From Bacteroidaceae bacterium (lineage in GTDB: Bacteria > Bacteroidota > Bacteroidia > Bacteroidales > Bacteroidaceae), in assembly GCA_902362375.1 (NCBI GenBank), contig CABIVS010000002.1, positions 518,757-582,756 on the forward strand: 64,000 bases of DNA, given 5' to 3'. How positions within the stretch are numbered: position 1 is the first letter of the stretch; each line of letters begins with the position of its first letter. The notes under the pieces are model-generated. The model saw only the letters and a program-made list of their open reading frames with translations, was not told where the DNA came from and did not search any database. The position numbers and the translations under genes were made by a program. Positions 28,936-37,680 of this stretch are shown here, piece by piece.

Positions 28936-29492
28936 CAAAGTATAAGATAGTACGGAAATGTCCTGTGTGCGGAGAAGAGTTCTTCGCAAGGACTTTGGAG
29001 TCCTGGTATTGTTCACCCAAATGCTCCAAGGTGGCGTGGAAGCGTAAGCATGATGAAGAAAAACGCCAACTTGAACTGGACAAGATTGTAAGCAATATGC
29101 CCAAGTCTAAAGAGTATATCAGCATAACGGAAGCGTATGCTATGTTTGGTGCAAGCCGCTCAACCATTTATAGGCTCATCTACATGAAAAAGATTTCCTT
29201 CATTGAGCCAGAGAAAGGAATACGACTTGTATGCAAAGGAGAACTAATGAATCTGTTTCCGTTAAGACAGTCTCCGCTTGACACCAAGCCAAGGAAACCA
29301 GTTACCATGTACCGCATGGAACCAGAGGATTGCTATACAATAGGTGAGATTTCCAAGAAATTTCATCTGGATGACAGCACCGTGTATGCTCATATACGAA
29401 AATACTCAATACCGACCCGGCAAATCGGTAATTATGTGTATGCTCACAAGGAATCAATAGACAAACTTTATAAAGATATAAAACCATTATGA
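28926..29492 (+). CDS. Excisionase-like zinc-ribbon/double HTH protein
   Basis: 188 residues. N-terminal zinc ribbon (CPVCGEEF ... WYCSPKCSK, residues about 13-38), then two MerR/HTH_17-type DNA-binding domains at about 57-105 (ITEAYAMFGASRSTIYRLIY) and 130-180 (YTIGEISKKFHLDDSTVYAHIR). HTH_17 proteins beside Bacteroides integrases act as excisionases or directionality factors. It overlaps the integrase start by 4 bases (ATGA), so both are one operon. Confidence 0.75.
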   Translation: MAVAKYKIVRKCPVCGEEFFARTLESWYCSPKCSKVAWKRKHDEEKRQLELDKIVSNMPKSKEYISITEAYAMFGASRSTIYRLIYMKKISFIEPEKGIRLVCKGELMNLFPLRQSPLDTKPRKPVTMYRMEPEDCYTIGEISKKFHLDDSTVYAHIRKYSIPTRQIGNYVYAHKESIDKLYKDIKPL

Positions 29493-30736
29493 AAAGATTA
29501 GATTATACTAAAGTCTCCGTCAAATTAAAGAAAAGTGAGTGGAGAGATGAGTGGTTCATCTATCTTGAAGCTTATCCTGTTTATGAGACGGGAAATGACA
29601 AACCCAAACGAGTGCGTGAATATCTCAGGAGGTCTATTACTACCCCTATATGGGATAAACGACGAAGCGAGCGAGCCGTTGCTGGTAGAATAAAGTACAA
29701 GCCCAAGCGAGATGACAATGGCGTTATTCAGTGTAAATCCAAGCAAGATATGGAAACTTGCCTTTATGCGGATGGCGTTCGAGTCCTGCGTCAAAAAGAG
29801 TACGACAACATGGCTCTCTTTACTGACCAGCAAATGGAAATGGCAGAACAAAGCGAACGCTCAAAATGCAATGTTCTGGAGTATATTGAGAAGTTAATCA
29901 AAGAAAGAGAGGAAACTGCGTCAGAATCGATAGTTGTCAACTGGCGCAGATTGCACACACTGTTGTCAATGTTTGCCAAGTGTGACTACATACAGTTCTC
30001 GCAGATTGACATGAAGTATATTGAGGCATTCCGTTCCTTCTTGATAAAGGCACCGCAGGGTGGTTCTAAGAAAGGAACTATTTCAAGGAATACGGCATCG
30101 ACGTACTTCTCTATCTTCAAGGCGGCACTCAAACAAGCTTTCGTGGATGGCTATCTGAATTGTGATATTGCTGCCAAGGCTAAAAATATCATGTTTCAGA
30201 GTGCTCGAAGAGAGTATCTGTCACTGGAAGAACTTAATATATTGGCAAAGACTCCGTGTGATGATATACTAAAACGGGCAGCCTTGTTCTCTGCACTGAC
30301 AGGAATGCGACATAGCGATATTCAAAAGCTTAAATGGTCAGAGGTTGAAGAATACAATGGTGGGTACCGTCTCAATTTCACTCAGCAGAAGACTAAGGGC
30401 GTTGAATACATGCCTATATCGCCACAGGCATACAAGCTTTGCGGTGAGCGCAAGAAAGACGGAGAACTGTTGGTGTTTGCCGGACTGCCTGACCCTTCAT
30501 GGATATCTAGGCCTTTGGAACGGTGGGTAAAAGCATCAGGGATTACCAAGCACATCACCTTTCATTGCTTCCGCCACACCTATGCAACGTTACAATTGGC
30601 TAACGGTACAGACATATATACCGTAAGCAAAATGTTAGGGCATACCAATGTAAAAACCACGCAAATCTACGCAAAAGTAATTGACAAGAAGAAAGATGAA
30701 GCTACAGAAGCTTTTAAGTTGGACATAGATGAATAG
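29489..30736 (+). CDS. Tyrosine integrase of the conjugative element
   Basis: 415 residues. An N-terminal arm-binding region, core-binding SAM-like domain (about 125-225) and catalytic domain with all six residues: R274 (TGMRHSD), K301, H359-x-x-R362 (HCFRH), H385 (LGHTN) and nucleophile Y394. It would integrate and excise the element. The target site cannot be read here. A terminator follows. Confidence 0.92.
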   Translation: MKRLDYTKVSVKLKKSEWRDEWFIYLEAYPVYETGNDKPKRVREYLRRSITTPIWDKRRSERAVAGRIKYKPKRDDNGVIQCKSKQDMETCLYADGVRVLRQKEYDNMALFTDQQMEMAEQSERSKCNVLEYIEKLIKEREETASESIVVNWRRLHTLLSMFAKCDYIQFSQIDMKYIEAFRSFLIKAPQGGSKKGTISRNTASTYFSIFKAALKQAFVDGYLNCDIAAKAKNIMFQSARREYLSLEELNILAKTPCDDILKRAALFSALTGMRHSDIQKLKWSEVEEYNGGYRLNFTQQKTKGVEYMPISPQAYKLCGERKKDGELLVFAGLPDPSWISRPLERWVKASGITKHITFHCFRHTYATLQLANGTDIYTVSKMLGHTNVKTTQIYAKVIDKKKDEATEAFKLDIDE

Positions 30737-30768
30737 TGATTATCATTTGTAAGCACTTAGTATAGAAG

Positions 30769-30811
30769 ACCACTTGTATCAATAAGTCCTTTATTGTACA
30801 GGTGGTTTTTA
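30769..30811 (+). terminator. Terminator after the integrase
   Basis: ACCACTTGTA pairs with TACAGGTGGT, with an inner CAATAA/TTATTG stem; five T follow. Confidence 0.85.
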
Positions 30812-30972
30812 GTGCCTTTCATTTTCAACATTCTATGTAATGATGCTATTGTTTTGGCACTTTAACCTTTCGTGGAAACCAAACATTTATAACAATAAAC
30901 AGATAAAAATGAAAAAAGACAGCCTTTTTTGGCTTCTCTCTTTTTGAAGAGAGCAAGCGTGTCCACAAACAT

Positions 30973-31701
30973 GTGGAGTGTACAGAAGACTTCTACAGAG
31001 AACTGTATGAGTTGTTTGAGATCGCAAGAAGTTGGTATCTTCAAGCTGAAAAGAATCATATGAAGACAGAGTACTTCATAGAACTATTTGAGCGCAGTCA
31101 CCAATATATTGACTGTGATTGTGCACGTTGTAAGAACTCGCGACAGATGGCAATTGGCATTATTGGTACTTTGTTTAGAGACTCTAAGTGTGTGTCAATA
31201 ATCAAGAAAAAAGAAGATTATTCCAAGCAGGAACTTATTGAGTTGTTTCTTCAACATGTGGGTACTGGTCTGCCAATCCTTACCCGAAAGAAATCGTCCA
31301 TCCTCACTTTGGGATGCCAATTGTCAGACAGACAGATGGATTTGTTGGTAGAACTTGTCCAAAGTCACGACATATTTGATTTTGCCGACAACAGTGATGT
31401 GCGTAGCGAGTTGTGTCGCCTATTCAAGTGCGACTTGGACGCATCTATCCGTGTAAAGAATGTACGTAATGTAGCCGTACTGTTTGACGCTATGGCTCAA
31501 TACCATTTGATAAACAATAATTGGCAATATGTCATGGGAGAAGGTCGCTTCTTAACCAGTATCAAAAAGGATGGAACAGAGAAATTCATAACTTCAAGTT
31601 GTCTTTCCTCTTCTCTTTCAAGGATAAGAAGAAACGTTTCCATGACAGCAAGTCAATATGCCATCTGCAAATCCATCGAACAGATATTAAGAGAGGAATA
31701 A
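30973..31701 (+). CDS. Hypothetical CTn protein, apparent 5' frameshift
   Basis: 242 residues from a GTG at 30973; no family recognised. It has a CDCARCKN cysteine cluster near 50 and is mostly helical. The natural start appears to be the ATG at 30909: MKKDSLF is followed by a run of six T (30925-30930), and with five T the frame would read MKKDSLFGFSLFEESKRVHK and continue into this ORF. As sequenced the upstream frame stops after 12 codons. Followed by a strong terminator. Confidence 0.55.
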   Translation: MECTEDFYRELYELFEIARSWYLQAEKNHMKTEYFIELFERSHQYIDCDCARCKNSRQMAIGIIGTLFRDSKCVSIIKKKEDYSKQELIELFLQHVGTGLPILTRKKSSILTLGCQLSDRQMDLLVELVQSHDIFDFADNSDVRSELCRLFKCDLDASIRVKNVRNVAVLFDAMAQYHLINNNWQYVMGEGRFLTSIKKDGTEKFITSSCLSSSLSRIRRNVSMTASQYAICKSIEQILREE

Positions 31702-31731
31702 ATCACAATAATTCTGCTAAATGAAAGTAAA

Positions 31732-31780
31732 AACGTGATAGTTTGGTTGATACTGCCTTACTATCACGTTACTTTTTCTA
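31732..31780 (+). terminator. Terminator before the HTH-helicase operon
   Basis: AACGTGATAGT pairs perfectly with ACTATCACGTT (17-base loop) and is followed by a T-rich stretch. Confidence 0.88.
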
Positions 31781-31799
31781 TTTAGTGACAGTCTCCCCA

Positions 31800-31807
31800 T
31801 AACTTTG
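31800..31807 (+). promoter_or_regulatory. Promoter -7 element of the HTH-RepA operon
   Basis: TAACTTTG, an exact TAnnTTTG match, 28 bases before the ATG of the first HTH gene; the T-rich run of the preceding terminator lies at about -33. Confidence 0.58.
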
Positions 31808-31834
31808 CATCAAAAATCATAAAAAATAATTAGC

Positions 31835-32203
31835 ATGGAAGAAAATAGTATAAGATTTGAAGATATTCCCAACGCTATAACGGGGGTACTGAAAAAGCTG
31901 TCATCATTAGAAGACAAGATTGATGGTATATATGAACTTGTTCAATCAGAAAAAGAAGAAACATGGTTTACGGTTGCTGAATTATGTGCTTATCTCCCAA
32001 CACATCCGGTAGAGCATACCATATATTGCTGGACAAGCAATCGGGAAATACCGTTTCACAAGAGAGGCAAACGCATCATGTTCCTCAAATCTGAGATAGA
32101 TGAATGGCTTCAAGGAACCAAGGGCAAATCGAAGAACGAGATTCAAAGAGAAGCAGAGGAATATGTACTATCTACACAAAGAAAGAATAGACGGCTAATA
32201 TAA
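31835..32203 (+). CDS. HTH_17 DNA-binding protein 1
   Basis: 122 residues. A short coiled coil (about 15-40) precedes an excisionase-type HTH (WFTVAELCAYLPTHPVEHTIYCWTSNREIPFHKRGKRIMFLKSEIDEWL). Such small proteins accompany RepA-like genes in Bacteroides mobile elements and are thought to regulate excision or replication. A second homologue follows 43 bases later. Confidence 0.75.
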   Translation: MEENSIRFEDIPNAITGVLKKLSSLEDKIDGIYELVQSEKEETWFTVAELCAYLPTHPVEHTIYCWTSNREIPFHKRGKRIMFLKSEIDEWLQGTKGKSKNEIQREAEEYVLSTQRKNRRLI

Positions 32204-32246
32204 CCGTGCTACTGTCTGTAAACAATTTAATTAAGGTACGTGACAC

Positions 32247-32588
32247 ATGAATGAAAGACATTTTAGACTCTATGAGCGAATTGTCGCAATAGAAGACAGT
32301 TTGGAGGCTTTGGGACCTATTGACAAACTAATAGAGCGAATCGAGGAATTGGAGAAGATGGTCAAGCAGACCAAAACCGTCTTGGGGTTTGACGAAGCAT
32401 GTAAGTATATTGGTGTTTCTGAAAGCCTGCTATACAAACTTACAGCCGCAAAAGAAGTTCCACACTATAAGCCAAGGGGAAAAATGCTGTATTTTAATAG
32501 AGAAGAAATCGACAAGTGGCTGCTCCAAAACAAACAAGAGGTCATTGGAATGGTAACGAAAATAGAAATTGATAATCCGAAAGAATGA
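32247..32588 (+). CDS. HTH_17 DNA-binding protein 2
   Basis: 113 residues with the same plan as its neighbour: coiled coil (about 10-40) and HTH (LGFDEACKYIGVSESLLYKLTAAKEVPHYKPRGKMLYFNREEIDKWL). The pair probably arose by duplication. Its stop overlaps the start of the RepA-like gene by 4 bases (32585-32588), so translation is likely coupled. Confidence 0.75.
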   Translation: MNERHFRLYERIVAIEDSLEALGPIDKLIERIEELEKMVKQTKTVLGFDEACKYIGVSESLLYKLTAAKEVPHYKPRGKMLYFNREEIDKWLLQNKQEVIGMVTKIEIDNPKE

Positions 32589-33697
32589 AAATGGAAGAAA
32601 ATAACAAACATGTACAGCCTAACTCAAAAGAGGAAGGAGTACAGCGTCTCAATCGCATATTGAGCGAATCGTTGATAAAGGCAACAGATACTTATAAAAC
32701 ACCTCCTCAGATTATATGGGTTGATAATTCCAGCATAGCCACATTGGGCAACTTCAGTGCTTCTACTGGTAAGGCAAAGGCGAAAAAGACCTTCAACGTG
32801 TCTGCCTTGGTAGCCGCTTCCCTCGCCAACGGCAAGGTACTGAACTATCGCGCCAGTCTGCCAGAGGGGAAACGCAAGATACTGTATGTAGATACGGAGC
32901 AGAGCCGCTATCACTGCCATAATGTGCTGGAGCGCATCCTGAAGCTCGCTGGTCTACCTACAAGCATCGACAACGAGAACCTTGACTTTATCTGTCTGAG
33001 AGAGTACACGCCCTCCGTCAGGATAGAGGTCATAGACTATGCGCTTGCCCAAGACCAAAGCTATGGACTGGTCATCATCGACGGAATCAGAGACCTGCTT
33101 CTCGACATCAACAATGCGGGAGAATCGGTCGAGGTCATCAACAAGATGATGGAATGGTCATCAAAGTATGACCTGCACATCCATTGCGTATTGCATCAGA
33201 ACAAGGGCGACAATAACGTGCGCGGGCATATCGGTACGGAGATGAACAACAAGGCAGAGACGGTGCTTGTCATCACCAAGAGCACCACCAATCCCGACAT
33301 CAGCGAGGTGAAGGCGATGCACATCCGTGAGAAGGAGTTCAAGCCGTTTGCCTTTACAGTCAATGAGGAAGGGTTGCCAGAGATTGTCGAGCACACGCCG
33401 GAGAAGGAAGAAGGTGACAAGCAACCGTCAAGGTTTACTTACCAAGACTTGACATCCGAACAGCATAACGAGGCGCTGACGGCTGCATTCAAGGAGAAAC
33501 CTATCAAAGGATTCGATCGCATGGTGGAGGAATTAACGCAAGCCTATGCAGACATTGGCTTTAAGCGTGGCAGAAGCGTCATCATCAAAATGCTGAAATA
33601 CCTGATTAACGAGCAAAAGCTCATAGTGAAGCGGGATAATCATTACTATTTCGGATATACACCTGCCGAGATTGACCTGTTCCATGAAGAGGAATAA
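32585..33697 (+). CDS. RepA-like RecA-fold ATPase/helicase
   Basis: 370 residues. A RecA/AAA_25-type NTPase: a glycine-poor loop SASTGKAKAKKTF stands where Walker A lies, then ILYVDTEQSRYH and Walker B LVIIDGIRDLL, and the IHCVLHQNKGDNNVRGHIGTE segment typical of RepA (RSF1010-type) hexameric helicases. A C-terminal wHTH-like tail follows. It probably unwinds the element's origin. A repeat block lies between it and the primase gene. It could start at the second ATG (32591). Confidence 0.75.
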   Translation: MKMEENNKHVQPNSKEEGVQRLNRILSESLIKATDTYKTPPQIIWVDNSSIATLGNFSASTGKAKAKKTFNVSALVAASLANGKVLNYRASLPEGKRKILYVDTEQSRYHCHNVLERILKLAGLPTSIDNENLDFICLREYTPSVRIEVIDYALAQDQSYGLVIIDGIRDLLLDINNAGESVEVINKMMEWSSKYDLHIHCVLHQNKGDNNVRGHIGTEMNNKAETVLVITKSTTNPDISEVKAMHIREKEFKPFAFTVNEEGLPEIVEHTPEKEEGDKQPSRFTYQDLTSEQHNEALTAAFKEKPIKGFDRMVEELTQAYADIGFKRGRSVIIKMLKYLINEQKLIVKRDNHYYFGYTPAEIDLFHEEE

Positions 33698-33714
33698 AAA
33701 CAGTTCAGAAACCA

Positions 33715-33856
33715 GTTTAGTTTACGTCCGTACCTATATATAAGAAATAAGGCCAAAGTAAACCGAAATCGGAGGCTGAATTGGGAAGCGGAAAAGTAGT
33801 TTAGCAAATGGTTTAGTTTACGGGTGTGCCTATATAGGAGAAAGGGTAAAGTAAAC
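33715..33856. repeat. Duplicated inverted-repeat block between helicase and primase genes (candidate origin)
   Basis: Two similar units, 33715-33763 and 33811-33856, each start GTTTAGTTTACG, share CCTATATA in the middle and end AAAGTAAAC. Within each unit GTTTAC and GTAAAC form an inverted repeat. Extra half sites (AAAGTAAAACC) follow. Iteron-like DNA between a RepA-like helicase and a primase fits a replication origin or an autoregulatory operator. Confidence 0.65.
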
Positions 33857-33897
33857 TGTTTCCATGGACAAAGTAAAACCGAACAAATGAAAGTACA

Positions 33898-34797
33898 ATG
33901 AATATTGAACAATCGAAGAAACTGAGCATTATAGACTTCTTAGACAAGGAGAATGTAACGCTGAAAAAGAAGAAGGGCAATGCCTACTGGTATCTGTCAC
34001 CCTTCAGGGACGAGAAGACCGCATCGTTCAAGGTCAGCAAGAAGGAGAACCTGTGGTACGACTACGCCATTAAGGAGGGCGGTGACCTTGTGGAGCTGGT
34101 AAAGCGTATGTATAACAAACAATCCGTTTCCGATGCCCTTGCCTACCTTGCGTCCAAGAGTATTGCCACTGTGGATAAGGCAATCGAGACCGCTATCGCA
34201 GCCAAGGAATACACGACAACCAAGATGAACGATGTGAAGCTGCTCCCACTGAGCAACCATTCTCTGCTGTCCTATTTCAGTAGCCGACGGATAGACATCA
34301 CCATTGGCAGGATGTATTGCAGGGAGATACACTACAAGGTTGAGCAAAAACATTACTATGGCATTGCATTTGGCAATCTGAGTGAAGGACATGAGGTGCG
34401 CAATCCCTATTTCAAGGGCTGCATCGGGCATAAGGACATCACCCTGCTTGCCCATACGTTCAACGAGTGGCAAAACGGTTGTCTGGTCTTTGAGGGCTTC
34501 ATGGACTTCCTTGCTTATATGACCCTCGTTAAACAGCAAGACCGATGGTTTGTCGTTGAAAGCCCTTGCGACTATATGATACTGAACTCAGTCGCCAACC
34601 TCAAACAGGCATTGCATTACCTTGACCGTTACACCCACATCCATTGCTTCCTCGACAACGACCAGGCAGGACGCAAGACGGTTGAGAGCATCAGCAATGT
34701 ATTCGAGTACAGGGTGACGGACGAGTCCTTCAGATATGCCGACTACAAGGATGTCAACGACTATCTGATGAGGAAGAAACGAACGGCATCTGAATGA
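33898..34797 (+). CDS. Primase-like Toprim protein with degenerate CHC2 finger
   Basis: 299 residues. N-terminal CHC2-like domain (about 25-65: WYLSPFRDEKTASFKV ... DYAIKEGGDLVELV) keeps the fold signature but lacks the Cys/His zinc ligands. The C-terminal Toprim domain has the acidic residue in CLVFEGFMDF and the FLDNDQAG (DxD) motif. Such proteins (TraP-like) prime replication of transferred DNA in Bacteroides elements. A second start-proximal promoter is not evident. Confidence 0.78.
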   Translation: MNIEQSKKLSIIDFLDKENVTLKKKKGNAYWYLSPFRDEKTASFKVSKKENLWYDYAIKEGGDLVELVKRMYNKQSVSDALAYLASKSIATVDKAIETAIAAKEYTTTKMNDVKLLPLSNHSLLSYFSSRRIDITIGRMYCREIHYKVEQKHYYGIAFGNLSEGHEVRNPYFKGCIGHKDITLLAHTFNEWQNGCLVFEGFMDFLAYMTLVKQQDRWFVVESPCDYMILNSVANLKQALHYLDRYTHIHCFLDNDQAGRKTVESISNVFEYRVTDESFRYADYKDVNDYLMRKKRTASE

Positions 34798-34891
34798 CAT
34801 TATAAAGACGAAAACACCATCATTTGATGCAAAAATGGCTCAAATGCATTGAAATTACATATCAAATCTGCACTTTTTCGCCCAAACATGC

Positions 34892-34920
34892 TTGATTCTC
34901 AATTATTATCCTTATTTTTG
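34892..34920 (+). promoter_or_regulatory. Promoter of the AbiE-like operon
   Basis: TTG at 34892 and TATTTTTG at 34913-34920 (18 bases apart) lie 33 bases ahead of the ATG at 34954, in a markedly AT-rich spacer unlike the flanking genes. Confidence 0.62.
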
Positions 34921-34953
34921 CATCGTTTTAATACATTATTAAAATGTAGCAGA

Positions 34954-35925
34954 ATGGAATTGAAAAAAGAAATAAGGATATTGGGCAGACGCTTTGAGGT
35001 GGAACCTCGTGCCAAGGAAAGCCTGAAAGGCATCACGGTTGGCGAGAAACTCTCATACCGTTTCTATGATGGCACATACCAAGGCACGCCCCTGCTGTTC
35101 GTTGAGCCCAAGAAGGGCAATCCCTCTCCACGGACTTGCGCCATCACGGGCAAGCGGTTGACCGAAGCCCTGGGACTGCCTGCGGTGTTTATCCTTGCGC
35201 CCGGACCCACCTACGAGCGACACAGACTGGCAGACAAAGGAGTCTTCTTTGTCATGTCCGAGGAATATGCCCATCTGCCAGGCATCATAGCATTGGAGAA
35301 GACAAGCAACAGGAAGATTGCCGAAGTATTGACCCCTGTGGCGCAATACATACTACTCTATCACCTACAGGTGGGCAGTATTGAAGGAATGTCGCCAAGG
35401 GATATTGCACCGTTGCTTCCATATTCTTACGAAAGCGTCACGTTGGGTGTCACCTGTCTTGAAGATGTAGGACTGTGTCAAAAGATTCAGAACGGACAGC
35501 GCAGCAAGGTGGTACACTTCGAGTTGAAGGGCAAGGAACTGTGGGACAAGGCTCAGAACGTCTTGCTGTCACCTGTGGAGAACCGCATCTTTTGCGATGA
35601 CATACGCTTGGATGCGGAATACCCCGTATGCGGCATCAATGCCCTGGCACATTATTCCATGCTTAATCGTGACCGGGAAGAGATGATAATGATGACAAGC
35701 AAGGAATATCGTGCCGTCAAGTCGGCTGATGTCATGGAGAATCCCAACATCTATGACGGCAACTATATCATAGAGGTATGGAAATACCCTGTTGTCAGCA
35801 AAATGGGCGACAAAAGCCAGTGGGTTGATCGCCTTTCCCTTGTCCTTTCGTTGAGAGATGATGATGATCCGAGAGTAGAAAAAGAAGTAGAACGAATAAT
35901 CAGTGAACAGAAATGGAAGGATTAG
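34954..35925 (+). CDS. Winged-helix protein, probable AbiEi-like antitoxin
   Basis: 323 residues from the ATG at 34954; the frame is open 35 codons further, but that part covers the promoter. The N-terminal 110 residues form an alpha/beta domain; residues about 115-205 form a winged helix (QYILLYHLQVG ... MSPRDIAPLLPYSYESVTLGVTCLEDVGLC ... FELKGKELW). The C-terminus is helical. Its position ahead of an AbiEii-type nucleotidyltransferase, overlapping it by 13 bases, suggests an antitoxin/autorepressor. Domain order differs from classical AbiEi, whose wHTH is N-terminal. Confidence 0.6.
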   Translation: MELKKEIRILGRRFEVEPRAKESLKGITVGEKLSYRFYDGTYQGTPLLFVEPKKGNPSPRTCAITGKRLTEALGLPAVFILAPGPTYERHRLADKGVFFVMSEEYAHLPGIIALEKTSNRKIAEVLTPVAQYILLYHLQVGSIEGMSPRDIAPLLPYSYESVTLGVTCLEDVGLCQKIQNGQRSKVVHFELKGKELWDKAQNVLLSPVENRIFCDDIRLDAEYPVCGINALAHYSMLNRDREEMIMMTSKEYRAVKSADVMENPNIYDGNYIIEVWKYPVVSKMGDKSQWVDRLSLVLSLRDDDDPRVEKEVERIISEQKWKD

Positions 35926-36692
35926 TCAAGTTCCGTGAAGCATTTGCGGAATACTCAGAAAACTATGTGGTGATAGGCGGAGCAGCCTGTGACATCACCA
36001 TGACCAATACCGTGGTGCGTCCACGCGCCACACACGACATCGACATGATAGTCATCGTAGAGAACATGACCGAGGCTTTCGCCAATCGCTTCTGGCAGTT
36101 TGTGCGGGAGGCTGGCTATCGACCTGAAAAGAGGAAACAGGAGGCTGGTGAGCCACCAAGGTATGAAATGTATCGTTTCCTTGATGGTAAAGACGGCTAT
36201 CCCGAGATGATAGAACTGCTGTCACGCCACCCCGACGTGCTTGGAGAGCCAAAGGGATTTGTCATAGAACCTATCCCGACCGATGAAGATGTGTCGAGTC
36301 TTAGTGCCATCATCATGGACGATGATTACTATCACTTTACTATCGCACACAGCCAACTGACTGATGGCATACGCCATGCCAATTCCGCTGCCTTGATAGC
36401 ACTGAAGGCAAGAGCCTACCTAAATCTCATGGCAGACAAGCGGGACGGCAAGCATGTGAACACCAAAGACATCAAGAAGCACCGTTCGGACATCCTGAAA
36501 AATGTGGTCATAATGACTGAGGACAACATTGAGGCTCCTGCTTCAATAGTGGCATGTATAAGGGAGTTTGTCGCCTCCATCAGAGCCGACTGGTCAACTC
36601 TCGCAGAACCATTGTCAAAGTCACTCGGTCAAGACGAGGCATTTGTGACCGGACTGTTAGATCAACTGGATGAATTGTTTATAGAAGCATGA
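35913..36692 (+). CDS. AbiEii-like nucleotidyltransferase (putative toxin)
   Basis: 259 residues with a minimal DNA polymerase-beta nucleotidyltransferase core: VIGGAACDITMTN followed by ATHDIDMIVI supplies the GG and D-x-D metal-binding motif. A later ALIALKARAYLNL helix matches the AbiEii/MenT group, which in type IV toxin-antitoxin systems adds nucleotides to tRNA or other targets. It overlaps both neighbours (13 bases upstream, 4 bases downstream), so the three genes form a tight operon. Confidence 0.7.
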   Translation: MEGLVKFREAFAEYSENYVVIGGAACDITMTNTVVRPRATHDIDMIVIVENMTEAFANRFWQFVREAGYRPEKRKQEAGEPPRYEMYRFLDGKDGYPEMIELLSRHPDVLGEPKGFVIEPIPTDEDVSSLSAIIMDDDYYHFTIAHSQLTDGIRHANSAALIALKARAYLNLMADKRDGKHVNTKDIKKHRSDILKNVVIMTEDNIEAPASIVACIREFVASIRADWSTLAEPLSKSLGQDEAFVTGLLDQLDELFIEA

Positions 36693-37459
36693 CCAATATG
36701 AAGATACAATACGCATCCGACCTGCATCTGGAGTTTGCCGACAATTGGCGGTATCTGAAAGCCCACCCCTTGGAGGTGACGGGCGACATACTGCTGCTTG
36801 CCGGCGACATCGGCTATCTCGGCGATGACAACTACTCCAAGCATCCCTTTTGGGACTGGGCATCGGAGAACTACAAGGAGGTGCATTGCTGCATGGGCAA
36901 CCATGAGTTCTACAAATATTATGATGTGGCGACACTGCCCGACGGCTATCTCTTGGAGGTACGTCCCAATGTATTCAGCCACTACAACGGTATTGCGAGG
37001 ATTGGCGACACCGACATCATCCTCTCCACCCTTTGGTCGAGGATTCCTTTGGAGGACGCTTACTTCACCGAGCAAGTGATAAGCGACTTCCGCCGTATAT
37101 TATATAAAGGTGAGCTGATGACCCATGCCCAATTCAATGCTGAGCATGAACGTTGCCTCACCTTTATCAAGGATGCAGTGGCATATTCGCAAGCAGCCCA
37201 TAAGATTGTTGTCACCCATCATGTACCATCGTTCCGTATGCTCCACCCAAAGTTTCAAGGCAGCAAGGCAAACGTGGCGTTCACCGTAGAGTTGGAGGAC
37301 TATATCACCGATAGCGGCATAGACTATTGGATATACGGACATTCGCACACCAACATCGATGCCAGGATAGGCAACACCCAATGCTTGTCCAACCAGTTGG
37401 GCTATGTTTTCTCTAACGAACATCAGGACTTCTCCCATGGCAAGTACCTGACCATATAG
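36689..37459 (+). CDS. Calcineurin-like metallophosphoesterase
   Basis: 256 residues with all metallophosphoesterase motifs: SDLHLEF (D-x-H), LAGDIGYLGDD (GD), MGNHEFYKY (GNHE), VVTHHVPS (H) and YGHSHTN (GH-x-H). It could start three codons in, at MKIQYASD. Substrate unknown. Overlap by ATGA with the nucleotidyltransferase ties it to the AbiE-like pair; a phosphoesterase could reverse or edit the nucleotidyl transfer. A terminator follows at once, closing a three-gene cassette. Confidence 0.8.
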   Translation: MTNMKIQYASDLHLEFADNWRYLKAHPLEVTGDILLLAGDIGYLGDDNYSKHPFWDWASENYKEVHCCMGNHEFYKYYDVATLPDGYLLEVRPNVFSHYNGIARIGDTDIILSTLWSRIPLEDAYFTEQVISDFRRILYKGELMTHAQFNAEHERCLTFIKDAVAYSQAAHKIVVTHHVPSFRMLHPKFQGSKANVAFTVELEDYITDSGIDYWIYGHSHTNIDARIGNTQCLSNQLGYVFSNEHQDFSHGKYLTI

Positions 37460-37493
37460 CCATCCACATTTTTTTCATCCACCCTCTTTACAA

Positions 37494-37521
37494 GCTCTTC
37501 CCTATCGGAAGGGCTTTTTTT
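37494..37521 (+). terminator. Terminator closing the AbiE-like cassette
   Basis: GCTCTTCC pairs with GGAAGGGC (one T:G pair) around CTATC and is followed by seven T. Confidence 0.88.
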
Positions 37522-37680
37522 GTGCCTTTCGAGTTTGATTTTTGAGTATGATTGCGAGTGTAATCAAAATTAGAGTTAAGATTTGGCTCCGCGGAAAGTC
37601 ATTTCGGTTTAAGATTGAAGAAAAGGTAGTTCCTTTGCATCGGCAATAAGCCAAACCATAGTAAAATCAAACTTGAAAAT

